A stretch of DNA of 10,401 bases, taken from assembly GCA_021768055.1 (NCBI GenBank), contig JAASSE010000007.1, forward strand, positions 1 to 10,401, written 5' to 3'. The DNA comes from Gammaproteobacteria bacterium (GTDB lineage: Bacteria > Pseudomonadota > Gammaproteobacteria > SZUA-229). Shown here one piece after another: positions 1 to 6,790 of the stretch. Both the position numbers and the translations under genes were made by a program. The notes below the pieces were generated by a model. The model searched no databases. It had not been told where the DNA came from and saw nothing but the letters and a program-made list of their open reading frames with translations. Positions within the stretch are counted from its first letter, which is position 1. Each line of letters starts with the position of its first letter.

Positions 1-78
1 GGCGACCATAACTACGGCTTTGTGCAAAGCCAGCCGGAATATCAGCAGGAAATAGCCAGCTGGTTGAAGGCATTATAA
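1..78 (+). CDS. C-terminal end of a probable alpha/beta hydrolase (partial)
   Basis: The frame is open from the first base and ends at a TAA at 76-78, leaving the last 25 residues of a protein whose start lies outside the window. The fragment begins GDHNYGF and ends in a short amphipathic helix (EIASWLKAL). A Gly-Asp-His motif followed by an aromatic stretch, about 20 residues before a terminal helix, is the usual way alpha/beta hydrolases present their catalytic histidine. This is therefore probably the end of such an enzyme, with the visible His as the catalytic base. The substrate cannot be inferred. The gene converges on the HD-GYP gene with only about 26 bases between the stops, and I see no clear terminator hairpin there. 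Identification rests on one motif. Confidence 0.6.
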   Translation, partial: GDHNYGFVQSQPEYQQEIASWLKAL

Positions 79-104
79 AAATGCTGCATCAGATGAAATA
101 ATTT

Positions 105-1232
105 CTAGCCGAAATAGTTCTCTTTAAAGTATTGCTGTATATTTTCAACTTCATCAATATTTTCAATTAATGCATTCACGCAATCCTGGTCAAGCCTCTC
201 GCCTGCCAGTTGTTTCAGTGTTTCGAAAGCAGTTTCATTGGTCCAGGCATCTTTATACGGCCGCCGGCTGGTTAACGCATCGAATACATCGGCTACGGCA
301 ACGATCCGTGCTTCTAGTGGGATGCCATCACCGCTTATTCCTGAAGGATAACCTGTACCATTGACGGACTCGTGGTGGAATTCGGCTATATTCCTCAGAA
401 TATTCACGTAATCGATACCTTCCAGTCCGAAGTTGTTCAGAATCTCATCGATGATCGCCCTGCCCTTAATAGCGTGGGTTTTCATGATTTCCATTTCATT
501 CTGATCGAGCTTGTCCGGTTTCATCAGAATGCCGTCAGGGATACCGATCTTGCCAATATCGTGTAATGGAGAAAACATAAAAATGTGTTCGATGTAATCA
601 TCTTTAAGGTTATATTTGTCAGCTAACGCGCTCGCTATCAATCGACTGTAACGGGACATGCGATCAAGGTGGGAGCCGGTTTCAGGATCGCGCAAATGGG
701 TAATCTTGCCCGTGGTCTTCAATGCCGCAGATAAAGTTTGAATATTGGATAGTTCGTTGATGATCATCAGCGAAATCATGTGACCAAAAATATCAACATG
801 GCTAAGTGTCATTTCGTTGAATACATCGGTTTCAAATGAATTAAAAAAGACGAAACCGAGAAAATCACCATCGTTAAATATTGGCATGGTATAGCTGGCA
901 GCATAGCCGGTGCGGCCGATTCGCTGTGCATGCTCCTTGCTGCTTTCATTAAAAGTCAGCATATTGTTGATAACACGAGGCAGGCCTTTATCGAGAATAT
1001 TCTTCAGTGATGGCGCTTCATCAAGCGATGCCTGGTAGTGTTCTAGCGGATTATCATCACCGCTGCTGTGTATGAAGGTTTTTAAAATACGGGTTTCGGA
1101 GTCATAGATTGCGATGGCAATGCGGGCGATGAATGGCAGGCTCTTTTGAATTGCCTGGTGAGCGCTGACCAGTTTGTCCTTTAGCGGAATATGTTTGTTG
1201 AGGTCTTCCAGTGAATCAATGTGATCGAACAT
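105..1232 (-). CDS. GAF/HD-GYP cyclic-di-GMP phosphodiesterase
   Basis: Predicted cytoplasmic two-domain signalling protein of 375 residues. Residues about 20-165 look like a GAF-type sensor domain. Residues about 180-365 form an HD-GYP domain, which in studied members hydrolyses c-di-GMP to pGpG or GMP using a bi- or trinuclear metal site. The metal-binding HD pair (HDIGK, near 224-228), the HHE motif (near 286-288) and the signature NGTGYP (near 291-296) are all present, followed by the usual ADVFDALTSRRPYK segment, so an active enzyme is expected. There is no receiver domain and no membrane segment, so the signal is probably an intracellular ligand of the GAF domain. The reading frame can be extended to a TTG at 1244, but the ATG at 1232 is preceded by GGGA at a suitable distance while the TTG has no such site, so I chose the ATG. 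The last gene of a leftward series; 86 bases separate it from the DUF3175 gene. Confidence 0.92.
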   Translation of the reverse strand: MFDHIDSLEDLNKHIPLKDKLVSAHQAIQKSLPFIARIAIAIYDSETRILKTFIHSSGDDNPLEHYQASLDEAPSLKNILDKGLPRVINNMLTFNESSKEHAQRIGRTGYAASYTMPIFNDGDFLGFVFFNSFETDVFNEMTLSHVDIFGHMISLMIINELSNIQTLSAALKTTGKITHLRDPETGSHLDRMSRYSRLIASALADKYNLKDDYIEHIFMFSPLHDIGKIGIPDGILMKPDKLDQNEMEIMKTHAIKGRAIIDEILNNFGLEGIDYVNILRNIAEFHHESVNGTGYPSGISGDGIPLEARIVAVADVFDALTSRRPYKDAWTNETAFETLKQLAGERLDQDCVNALIENIDEVENIQQYFKENYFG

Positions 1233-1318
1233 ACCGTGTCCCAAGGTTGTTTTACATCAGTGTCAAATAATAGAAAAATGGCCGGTGACGAATATATAGT
1301 ACGAATGGCTCACTATTG

Positions 1319-1627
1319 TTATTGATTCATTGAAGACGACTTGCGTGGCCTGCCATACAGCTCACGCAGTTCATCCTTGGCATGCTCGAGAACCTCACGC
1401 TGCTTGGCAGGAAGCTGGCTGCCGGCACGGTTGATGTAGAAGTTGAGCATCGACATCGCGGACTGGAACGGTGTGCCCTTGCGTCGTCGGCTGGTATCAG
1501 CGGAACGCTTGAGCGAACGCGCGATTTTTTTCGGGTCATCCCAGGTGAACACGCCCTGTTCGAGATCCAGCGCATTGCTGTGCTCGGTCACCTGCTGTGA
1601 CCAGCGTTTTTTATCATTCTTGACCAT
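1319..1627 (-). CDS. DUF3175 family protein
   Basis: A small basic protein of 102 residues with no signal peptide or membrane segment. Its pattern is that of DUF3175: an RWSQQVTEHSNALDLEQGVF start, a DPKKIARSLKRSA segment, an Arg/Lys-rich turn (TSRRRKGTPFQSAMSMLNFYINRAG, near residues 45-69) and a C-terminal helix that ends in an Arg/Lys/Ser tail. Length and domain extent agree with the family, which is widespread in Proteobacteria and has no assigned function. The many Arg and Lys residues would suit nucleic-acid contact, but that is inference only. The ATG at 1627 is preceded by GGTAGG only a few bases away, a weak and close ribosome-binding site. The gene has the same direction as its neighbours but lies 62 bases from the lipoprotein gene upstream, so it may be part of that transcript or have its own promoter. 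Confidence 0.8.
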   Translation of the reverse strand: MVKNDKKRWSQQVTEHSNALDLEQGVFTWDDPKKIARSLKRSADTSRRRKGTPFQSAMSMLNFYINRAGSQLPAKQREVLEHAKDELRELYGRPRKSSSMNQ

Positions 1628-1689
1628 CGCCTACCGGTGCTTAAAGACAGGACCGAAGGAAATATTACGTGATGTTCAAGATGATGTTG

Positions 1690-2181
1690 TTATTTTTTTG
1701 CAGCAGGTGAGATGGGGCGGCAGGCGGCCAGTTCCTTGGATTCCAACTCGCGGCGTTTTTTGCCGCCCGGTGCAATCTCGTTGATGACTACGTTATAGAG
1801 ATTTTCCTTGTAGCTCACCTTGATATCGTATTGATAACCGCGGCGCGGTCTCAGCAGCGTATCGTACGACGTCGAACCGGAAGTGGAGCTCAGGAACCCG
1901 GAGCTCTCGAACACAAACACCAGGTAACTCGACCGCCCTGTCGGGATGCCGACATCGACAGGTGGCCCGTCGAGCTCGACCGTGCCGGCATACTCAGTGG
2001 AACAGTCGGGTTTTATCCGGTGAATATCGAGCTCGGCGTTTACGCTAGAAAACATCGACCCCGATTCAGTTTCGCTGCTGATGCGCAGGTTGTTGTCAAG
2101 ATCGCTCGAATAGGTCTTGAGCCCAGAACAACCCGGGATAAAGCCTGCTGCCAGTATCAAAGTGATCAGATGATTGCGCAT
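1690..2181 (-). CDS. Predicted lipoprotein of unknown function (second of a pair)
   Basis: A protein of 163 residues with a short hydrophobic N-terminus (MRNHLITLILAAGFIPGC) ending in a plausible lipobox with Cys18 as the lipidation site, so it is probably exported and anchored to a membrane. The mature part is mainly polar and contains several predicted beta strands (for example SSYLVFVFESSGF and YQYDIKVSYKENLYNVVINEI) and a Ser/Thr/Gly-rich turn. Two further cysteines, near residues 59 and 154, could form a disulfide in the periplasm. I do not recognise the family. It starts 10 bases after the stop of the other lipoprotein gene, so the two are almost certainly one operon and may work together. 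The start codon has no Shine-Dalgarno sequence; the preceding bases are instead CACCTC (see findings). The start is fixed by the signal peptide. Confidence 0.72.
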   Translation of the reverse strand: MRNHLITLILAAGFIPGCSGLKTYSSDLDNNLRISSETESGSMFSSVNAELDIHRIKPDCSTEYAGTVELDGPPVDVGIPTGRSSYLVFVFESSGFLSSTSGSTSYDTLLRPRRGYQYDIKVSYKENLYNVVINEIAPGGKKRRELESKELAACRPISPAAKK

Positions 2182-2191
2182 GAGGTGATGC

Positions 2192-2707
2192 CTATGTCTT
2201 GGTCAGATCCGGACAACCGACATTCTTGCCCGCAGCCCAGCCCTTGATCGCCTTGACCAGGGCCTCGTTGCCGACGGAGGAGCGGTACATCACGACCTGG
2301 GACTTGTTCTTGCCGATCGGGTTCGCATCGACCACCATCGTGTAATAGCCATTCTTCGGCACCTCGTAGACATTGAGCACACCCTGCTCGTGCAGCTGCT
2401 GGATATGCAGCTCGGCACGCTGGTCTGATACCTTCACAGTCGGGTTCCACTTGGTCACGATGACCTGGTAGCTCATATTGGTCTGGGATACCGTCTTGAT
2501 TCTCACATCCAGGCATTTCGGCGCCATTTTCTGGAAAGATTTACCGATAGCGGTATGTGACCGGTTAACATCGAACTTTTCCACTTTGCCCATGAAGGCG
2601 CCGGGTAGCTCCTTGCGAAACTCATCGGCCGTCTGCGGCATGTGGCCCGCACATCCAATTGCCATAACGCACAGTGACGTCATCGTTAAAACAGAAATCT
2701 TGTTCAT
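2192..2707 (-). CDS. Predicted lipoprotein of unknown function (first of a pair)
   Basis: A protein of 171 residues with a clear lipoprotein signal: Lys3, a hydrophobic stretch, and a lipobox AIGC with Cys19 as the expected lipidated residue. The mature protein is mixed alpha/beta, basic, and ends with a conserved-looking stretch (KGWAAGKNVGCPDLTKT). It has two more cysteines, one near residue 64 (PKCLDV) and one near 165, a possible disulfide. It lacks membrane helices apart from the signal. The family is not one I can name. It is followed after 10 bases by a second lipoprotein gene in the same direction, and a TATACT box lies about 45 bases upstream of its start, so this is probably the first gene of a two-gene operon. 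Residue 19 not followed by Asp suggests outer-membrane sorting under the usual +2 rule (Ala at +2), which is inference. Confidence 0.75.
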   Translation of the reverse strand: MNKISVLTMTSLCVMAIGCAGHMPQTADEFRKELPGAFMGKVEKFDVNRSHTAIGKSFQKMAPKCLDVRIKTVSQTNMSYQVIVTKWNPTVKVSDQRAELHIQQLHEQGVLNVYEVPKNGYYTMVVDANPIGKNKSQVVMYRSSVGNEALVKAIKGWAAGKNVGCPDLTKT

Positions 2708-2751
2708 TGCGTACTCTGGAAGGGTTATTCAACAAAGCTTGATAACGATTG

Positions 2752-2757
2752 AGTATA
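2752..2757 (-). promoter_or_regulatory. Candidate -10 box of the lipoprotein operon
   Basis: Read leftwards this is TATACT, five of six matches to the sigma-70 -10 consensus, about 45 bases before the ATG at 2707. No good -35 hexamer is visible at 16-18 bases upstream, so the assignment depends on the -10 alone. The same CTATACT string occurs before the Sm_multidrug_ex gene at 5594-5600. Confidence 0.35.
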
Positions 2758-2846
2758 GACAGATACAACGGTTTTACGCGTGATGGCAGCTACCGTTCAT
2801 CGGCAACGTAGGCCGCGAAATGATCAGCGCAAAGTGCGGTTTGAGC

Positions 2847-3386
2847 TCAGGGTCTGTCGTTGTAGGCCTTGTCGAACAGGGCTTCCAGGGTGGGGTGCGA
2901 CCCCCTGATCTTGTCGATCACCTTTTTTGCCCAGTCGAAGTATTCCTGGCGACGTTCAAGCGACCATTCAGGCGGCGGATTTACCGCAACATCACGCAGG
3001 TTGCTGATCTTGTCCGCGAGCTTCACCAGCTTGGCCTTGTTGCCAATGTGCTCGGCATGGTTGATTTGCGCCTGCTTGCGTTGTTCTCTCGGCAGGGTTT
3101 TATCATCGGTGACATCCATGACGATGTTGCGGATGGCCGCGCCGAAAACTTCCTCGAGTTCCTCCGGCGTGGTCTCGGTGTCTTCAACGGTATCGTGTAG
3201 CAAGGCACCGCAGATGACTTCGATATCGGTAATATGTGCCTCGTTGCAGAGAATGCTGGCCAGCGAGATCGGGTGGTTGATATAGGGGGAAGCATGAATA
3301 TCCTTGCGCCGCTGGTCCTTGTGCTTGTGGGCGGCAAAGGAAAGCGCTTTCAAAAGTATTTTTAAATCATCTTCGGATATCGTCAT
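2847..3386 (-). CDS. MESH1-type small (p)ppGpp hydrolase (HD domain)
   Basis: A single-domain HD hydrolase of 179 residues, the same length as human MESH1 (HDDC3) and very similar along its whole length. Members remove the 3'-pyrophosphate of (p)ppGpp, and the metazoan enzyme also dephosphorylates NADPH. The metal ligands are all visible: His38 in YINHP, His64 and Asp65 in ALLHDTVEDT, and Asp125 in KLADKISNLRD. The catalytic Glu68-Asp69 pair and the RRKD substrate loop near residues 26-29 are also present. There is no synthetase, TGS or ACT domain, so it is not a RelA/SpoT protein but a free-standing alarmone hydrolase. Its ATG directly follows the TAG stop of the DUF502 gene with no intervening base, which implies an operon and probable translational coupling. 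The 139 bases downstream hold the lipoprotein promoter and no clear terminator. Confidence 0.92.
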   Translation of the reverse strand: MTISEDDLKILLKALSFAAHKHKDQRRKDIHASPYINHPISLASILCNEAHITDIEVICGALLHDTVEDTETTPEELEEVFGAAIRNIVMDVTDDKTLPREQRKQAQINHAEHIGNKAKLVKLADKISNLRDVAVNPPPEWSLERRQEYFDWAKKVIDKIRGSHPTLEALFDKAYNDRP

Positions 3387-3974
3387 CTAGGCGCCCTGCT
3401 TTCCGGTAATACCAGCAGTCAGTACGAAGCGCATCGCCTCTTCCACGCTCATCTTGCACGGGGATACGTCCTTGCGTGGCACCAGCACGGTAAAACCGCC
3501 GATCATGTAGCTCATGGGTATGTACACCAGTACACTGTCACGTTCCTGAAAAGATTCCGGCAGGCGTGACGGTTCTGCCTGCGTGATAAACCCGATCATT
3601 TCCATGTCATTAATGCTCACCGTCACTACCTGGTCATAACCTTCTTTTTTCGGCGAGAAAAAATCGAACAGGTCGCGCAGTGCCCGATAGACCGTTTTAA
3701 TCAGCGGCAGTTGGTAAAGTATCTGCTCGCCCAGTGCAAACAACCGGCGCACCAGGTAGGCGTTCATCAACAGGCCGACAAAAAACACCACGACCAGGCC
3801 CGCGAGCATGCCCATCCCGGGAAAATAGGCCGCATCCGGCAGCAACCAACGCAGCGCGCTACCCATCACTTGCTCGGAAGATACTGCAATCCAGTACAAT
3901 AGGTAAATCGTAAGCAAGATGGGGAGCAAGGTAATAAAGCCGGTTAATAATGTTTTACTGATGAGTTTGAACAT
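3387..3974 (-). CDS. DUF502 family inner-membrane protein
   Basis: A 195-residue protein with two membrane segments near the N-terminus, about residues 7-30 and 53-75, followed by a soluble domain. The motif LPLIKTVYRALRDLFDFFSP after the second segment and the strand pair ending IGGFTVLVPRKDV are typical of DUF502, the family that includes the plant COV proteins. Biochemical function in bacteria is unknown. Three starts are possible: TTG at 3989, ATG at 3980 and ATG at 3974. I chose 3974 because GGAAGG lies seven bases before it, and the more upstream starts would place that site inside the coding region. An extended -10 box lies just upstream. The stop codon is directly followed by the MESH1 start, so the two proteins are made from one message and may be needed together. 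Confidence 0.88.
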   Translation of the reverse strand: MFKLISKTLLTGFITLLPILLTIYLLYWIAVSSEQVMGSALRWLLPDAAYFPGMGMLAGLVVVFFVGLLMNAYLVRRLFALGEQILYQLPLIKTVYRALRDLFDFFSPKKEGYDQVVTVSINDMEMIGFITQAEPSRLPESFQERDSVLVYIPMSYMIGGFTVLVPRKDVSPCKMSVEEAMRFVLTAGITGKQGA

Positions 3975-4004
3975 GCGCATACCTTCCAAATTGACGTTAT
4001 CAGG

Positions 4005-4013
4005 ATTCTACCA
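4005..4013 (-). promoter_or_regulatory. Extended -10 promoter of the DUF502-MESH1 operon
   Basis: Read leftwards this is TGGTAGAAT, a TG motif one base before TAGAAT, which matches the extended -10 form (TGnTATAAT) in all but one base. It would start transcription near 3998, giving a leader of about 24 bases that contains the GGAAGG ribosome-binding site of the 3974 start. I see no strong -35 element, which is usual for extended -10 promoters. Confidence 0.5.
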
Positions 4014-4069
4014 GCAGTGAAGCGCTGTTATTCCCCCAATTTAGCTAATGAATCGGCAACCAAACTGGC

Positions 4070-4084
4070 ATATATTAAATATAT
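4070..4084. repeat. AT-only inverted repeat in a divergent promoter region
   Basis: A perfect 7-base inverted repeat around one central A (ATATATT, A, AATATAT), made only of A and T. It lies 24 bases before the preferred start of the transglutaminase-fold gene at 4108, in the gap between two divergent genes. TATATT at 4071-4076 could itself be the -10 box of that gene, so this may be a promoter core, a regulator site, or both. Evidence is the sequence symmetry only. Confidence 0.4.
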
Positions 4085-4107
4085 CCCCTGAATGCCGTGG
4101 TTCGATC

Positions 4108-5547
4108 ATGCGCCTGCTTGTTTGTGTTCTCACCCTGTTTCTTAGCGGCTGCGCGTCCCTTTACTTTCAAACGCTGGATGAGGCGCCTGTTGTACCGGTA
4201 CGCAGTACTTCAGATTGGCCATGGCAGGAATACTGGACAGGTATCGTTTTCAACGGCGAAAAAATCGGTTTTTCCAATCAGCAGTTTGTGCCTGATCAGG
4301 GGCAATACAGGATTTCCTCCGAAGCGGCCCTGCGCATCCGGTTTTTAATGATCGACAAGGAATTCGCAGCTATCAGCCATGACTGGGTCGATGAGGCCTT
4401 GCAGCTGAAAAAGTTCGAGTACAAGTACAACATCGACAACAGCCAGCGCCTGATCAAGGGCCATACCGATGGCGGACAACTGATGCTGGAAGTCACTAGC
4501 CAGGACCATGTCGACAGCAAGGTATTGCAATACAGCGGTGAGCTGGTGCCGATTAATGCCATCTACCTTTACCCGGTACTGCACGGTTTGCAGGTAGACA
4601 AGACATATAACTTTCAGATCTTCGACGGTGAAAGCCTGGCTATTCATCCTGTCGAACAGAGGATCGTCGCCTACCAGTCAAGCGATCTTTTCACCGGCAA
4701 GGCCTTCAAGGTAAAAACCGAAACCATGGGTCTGACCACGACAACGTGGATTGACGTCAATGGTTTGCCACAGTTTGAGTTGTCGCTAAGGGGCACCCTG
4801 ATATCGGCACTCGAACCGGAAAAGTATGCAAAGGAATACCTGACACAGGCGGCGTTATCTAAGAGCGAGCACTTATTAACCTACAGCCTGATACCTGTTG
4901 CAAACAAAATCGAAAACCCGCGTGACCTGCAGTTCATGAGCGCGCATATCAGCGGTATGCCTGAAACCTTTGAAATGATGAACACCGCCCAGCAGCAATG
5001 CAACAGAGAAACCCGAGGCTGGCTATGCAAGGTCAGCAGTGATCAATACCCGGCTGACCTGGCAATCGACAAGGAGAGCAATCTCAAATCGTCCTTTACC
5101 ATCAATTCAAATGCCCGCCAGATCAAACAACTCGCCGAGGAAATCACGGGCCCATCTAAAGATGCTGATGACCAGGTATCGCGCATCCTTGCCTGGCTCG
5201 ATGCGAACATTGAAAAAAAAGTGGTCGACAGCTTCAACTCGCTGGATGTTCTGCGCCAGCGCGAAGCCGAATGCCAGGGACATAGCATGCTGTTTGCAGC
5301 ACTGGCGCGCAATCGCGGCATCCCCACGCGCCTGGTCAACGGCGTGGTTTATTCCCAGGAATATGACAGCTTTCTTTATCACACCTGGGTCGAAAGTTAT
5401 ATTAACGGCCGCTGGCAGGCGATCGACCCAACGTTCGGTCAACGCCATGCGGATGCGACCCATATCGTGCTGATCGAGGGCGAAGATCTGGCAGAGCTCA
5501 CCGCGCTGCTGCCACTGGTCGGCAAGCTGGAAATCGAGCTCGACTGA
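4108..5547 (+). CDS. Lipoprotein with a transglutaminase-like cysteine-peptidase domain
   Basis: An exported protein of 479 residues. With the ATG at 4108 the protein begins with a textbook lipoprotein signal (MRLLVCVLTLFLSGC, Cys15 lipidated). The frame is open to an ATG at 4048, but that would put 20 polar residues before the signal, so 4108 is preferred. The long N-terminal and middle part (about 20-330) is rich in beta strands and not recognisable in detail. The C-terminal 130 residues are a transglutaminase-like core with a full triad: Cys389 in ECQGHS, His425 in YHTWVE and Asp440 in IDPTFG. Such domains act as peptidases or amide-bond-forming enzymes, so a protease or protein cross-linking role at the cell surface is likely, with unknown substrate. 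It is followed by the Sm_multidrug_ex gene 60 bases later, which seems to have its own promoter. Confidence 0.87.
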   Translation: MRLLVCVLTLFLSGCASLYFQTLDEAPVVPVRSTSDWPWQEYWTGIVFNGEKIGFSNQQFVPDQGQYRISSEAALRIRFLMIDKEFAAISHDWVDEALQLKKFEYKYNIDNSQRLIKGHTDGGQLMLEVTSQDHVDSKVLQYSGELVPINAIYLYPVLHGLQVDKTYNFQIFDGESLAIHPVEQRIVAYQSSDLFTGKAFKVKTETMGLTTTTWIDVNGLPQFELSLRGTLISALEPEKYAKEYLTQAALSKSEHLLTYSLIPVANKIENPRDLQFMSAHISGMPETFEMMNTAQQQCNRETRGWLCKVSSDQYPADLAIDKESNLKSSFTINSNARQIKQLAEEITGPSKDADDQVSRILAWLDANIEKKVVDSFNSLDVLRQREAECQGHSMLFAALARNRGIPTRLVNGVVYSQEYDSFLYHTWVESYINGRWQAIDPTFGQRHADATHIVLIEGEDLAELTALLPLVGKLEIELD

Positions 5548-5594
5548 GTATTCGGTTTAGACACGGTAAAGCAAACCCTGCCCGCCTGATTCGC

Positions 5595-5600
5595 TATACT
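5595..5600 (+). promoter_or_regulatory. Candidate -10 box placed for a leaderless transcript
   Basis: TATACT, five of six matches to the -10 consensus, ends seven bases before the GTG start codon at 5608. Initiation at the normal distance would begin the message at or next to that GTG. No good -35 hexamer is found at 17 bases (CAAACC at 5572-5577). The stop of the preceding gene is only about 48 bases upstream. Confidence 0.4.
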
Positions 5601-5607
5601 GTTCCCC

Positions 5608-6318
5608 GTGAACGAAGAAGCAAGCAGGCCAGGGAATACGCAACAAAAACCAACACGCCCGGCATGGCGCCAGCTATTCAGAACCACTGAGGGGCGCATC
5701 CTGGTGCTTGGCATCCTGGTCGCGCTCGCCGGCCTCATCGCCATGGGGCTGACCGCATTCTGGTCACCGCAAACTTCTCGCATGATCGGTGTGATGACGT
5801 TTGTTAACATCGTGTTTGGCCGTGCTGTGTCCATGTCCATCGGTTATGCCGGCAATTACGGTCACGCGCTGGTGATATCGGTGAACATGTGGATAGAGAC
5901 CGTGCTGGTGCTGTTGTTTTATCCCATCTTCGTATTCAGCATGCGCAAGCTGGTCGTGTTTAGACGTTTGAAACACTATATCGAACGCACGCGCAGTGCC
6001 GCTGAACGCCACCGGGAGAAAGTGAATCGCTACGGCATCATCGGACTGTTTATTTTCGTCTGGTTCCCTTTCTGGATGACCGGGCCGGTGGTGGGCAGTG
6101 CTATCGGTTACCTGCTTGGTTTTCACGCCTGGTTGACGATATCAGTTGTACTGACAGGTACGTACATTGCGATGGGCGCCTGGGCCTATTTAATGTTCGG
6201 TATCCAAGCCCGAGCTGCAGTATTCGGCCCCTGGGCGCCTGTGCTCGTTATCGGCATCATCATTATTTTCGTTCTTGCAGGTTACTGGCTCAACCGGCGT
6301 GGCAGTAATCAACAGTAA
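5608..6318 (+). CDS. Sm_multidrug_ex family multi-pass membrane protein
   Basis: A 236-residue integral membrane protein with a cytoplasmic, basic N-terminus of about 28 residues and about five hydrophobic segments (near 30-52, 86-109, 142-168, 170-195 and 204-228). The motifs GYAGNYGHALVISVNMWIET (near 79-98) and RYGIIGLFIFVWFPFWMTGP (near 141-160) are those of the family named small multidrug export (PF06695), which is related in fold to DedA-type proteins. The family name reflects an early guess; no transport substrate is established. The start is a GTG without a ribosome-binding site, and no other ATG, GTG or TTG lies upstream in frame after the TGA at 5587. A GTG at 5704 preceded by GAGGGG is an alternative, but it would remove the N-terminus and cut into the first membrane helix. 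The gene converges on the FHA gene with 24 bases between. Confidence 0.82.
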   Translation: MNEEASRPGNTQQKPTRPAWRQLFRTTEGRILVLGILVALAGLIAMGLTAFWSPQTSRMIGVMTFVNIVFGRAVSMSIGYAGNYGHALVISVNMWIETVLVLLFYPIFVFSMRKLVVFRRLKHYIERTRSAAERHREKVNRYGIIGLFIFVWFPFWMTGPVVGSAIGYLLGFHAWLTISVVLTGTYIAMGAWAYLMFGIQARAAVFGPWAPVLVIGIIIIFVLAGYWLNRRGSNQQ

Positions 6319-6342
6319 CAATCTTTGACGAGGTGTAGGAAT

Positions 6343-6714
6343 CTACTTCGAATAGTAAATGCCAGGAATCCAGCTCTTCTTGATCTCGCTGGTTCTTTCA
6401 ATATCCACCTTATTCTCATCGATAAACGTAAAGATATTCAGGCCGATGCGTATGTTGTCCTTGTGCATCAATTCATGTTTATCGATCTGGTGTCCATTGA
6501 CATAGGTGCCATTGGTACTGTCCAGGTCTACGAGAAAATAAGCAACATCGCCCTCGTCCTTGGTTTCACGAATTATCTGGGCGTGCTCATTGCTGACTTC
6601 CGGATTTTCGATCTGGACCTGGTTATCGCCTGTGCGTCCAAACTTGAGAGCGGTATCGCCGAGCTCGAATTTGTTTACAACCACACCGTCGAGTGTTTGT
6701 ATAATCGTTGCCAT
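6343..6714 (-). CDS. FHA-domain protein
   Basis: A 123-residue cytoplasmic protein that is nearly all one forkhead-associated domain, a module that binds phosphothreonine peptides. The canonical residues are present: Gly26-Arg27 in KFGRTGDN, Ser41 and His44 in VSNEHAQ, and Asn68 with the YVNG loop in LDSTNGTYVNG. These are the residues that hold the phosphothreonine. A short basic/aromatic tail (IKKSWIPGIYYSK) follows the domain. It has no kinase, phosphatase, membrane segment or other domain, and no such gene is in the window, so its partner is elsewhere. The ATG at 6714 is preceded by AGAGAAG at a normal distance. It lies in the same direction as the CheR-type gene upstream but 98 bases away, with a G-rich block between that may end the CheR message. 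Confidence 0.9.
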   Translation of the reverse strand: MATIIQTLDGVVVNKFELGDTALKFGRTGDNQVQIENPEVSNEHAQIIRETKDEGDVAYFLVDLDSTNGTYVNGHQIDKHELMHKDNIRIGLNIFTFIDENKVDIERTSEIKKSWIPGIYYSK

Positions 6715-6790
6715 ATTAGACTTCTCTTATAATCTGTTTTACGCGCTCACAGAACATTCAAGCGCCTCACATGATTCTAGACAAACCAGG

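Noticed and set aside
2823..2849. Short hairpin CGCA-AAG-TGCG and TGAGCTCA palindrome as the MESH1-type gene terminator
   Set aside because: The stems are only four bases, and no T run follows on the coding strand.
4048..4107. Longer N-terminus of the transglutaminase-fold protein
   Set aside because: It would bury the lipoprotein signal behind 20 polar residues.
6325..6732. Rightward open frame across the FHA gene
   Set aside because: It is the antisense shadow of the FHA domain, which has clear conserved residues.
6721..6740. TATAAG as a -10 box for the FHA gene
   Set aside because: The implied transcript start would fall at the start codon and cut off the ribosome-binding site, and the -35 match is poor.
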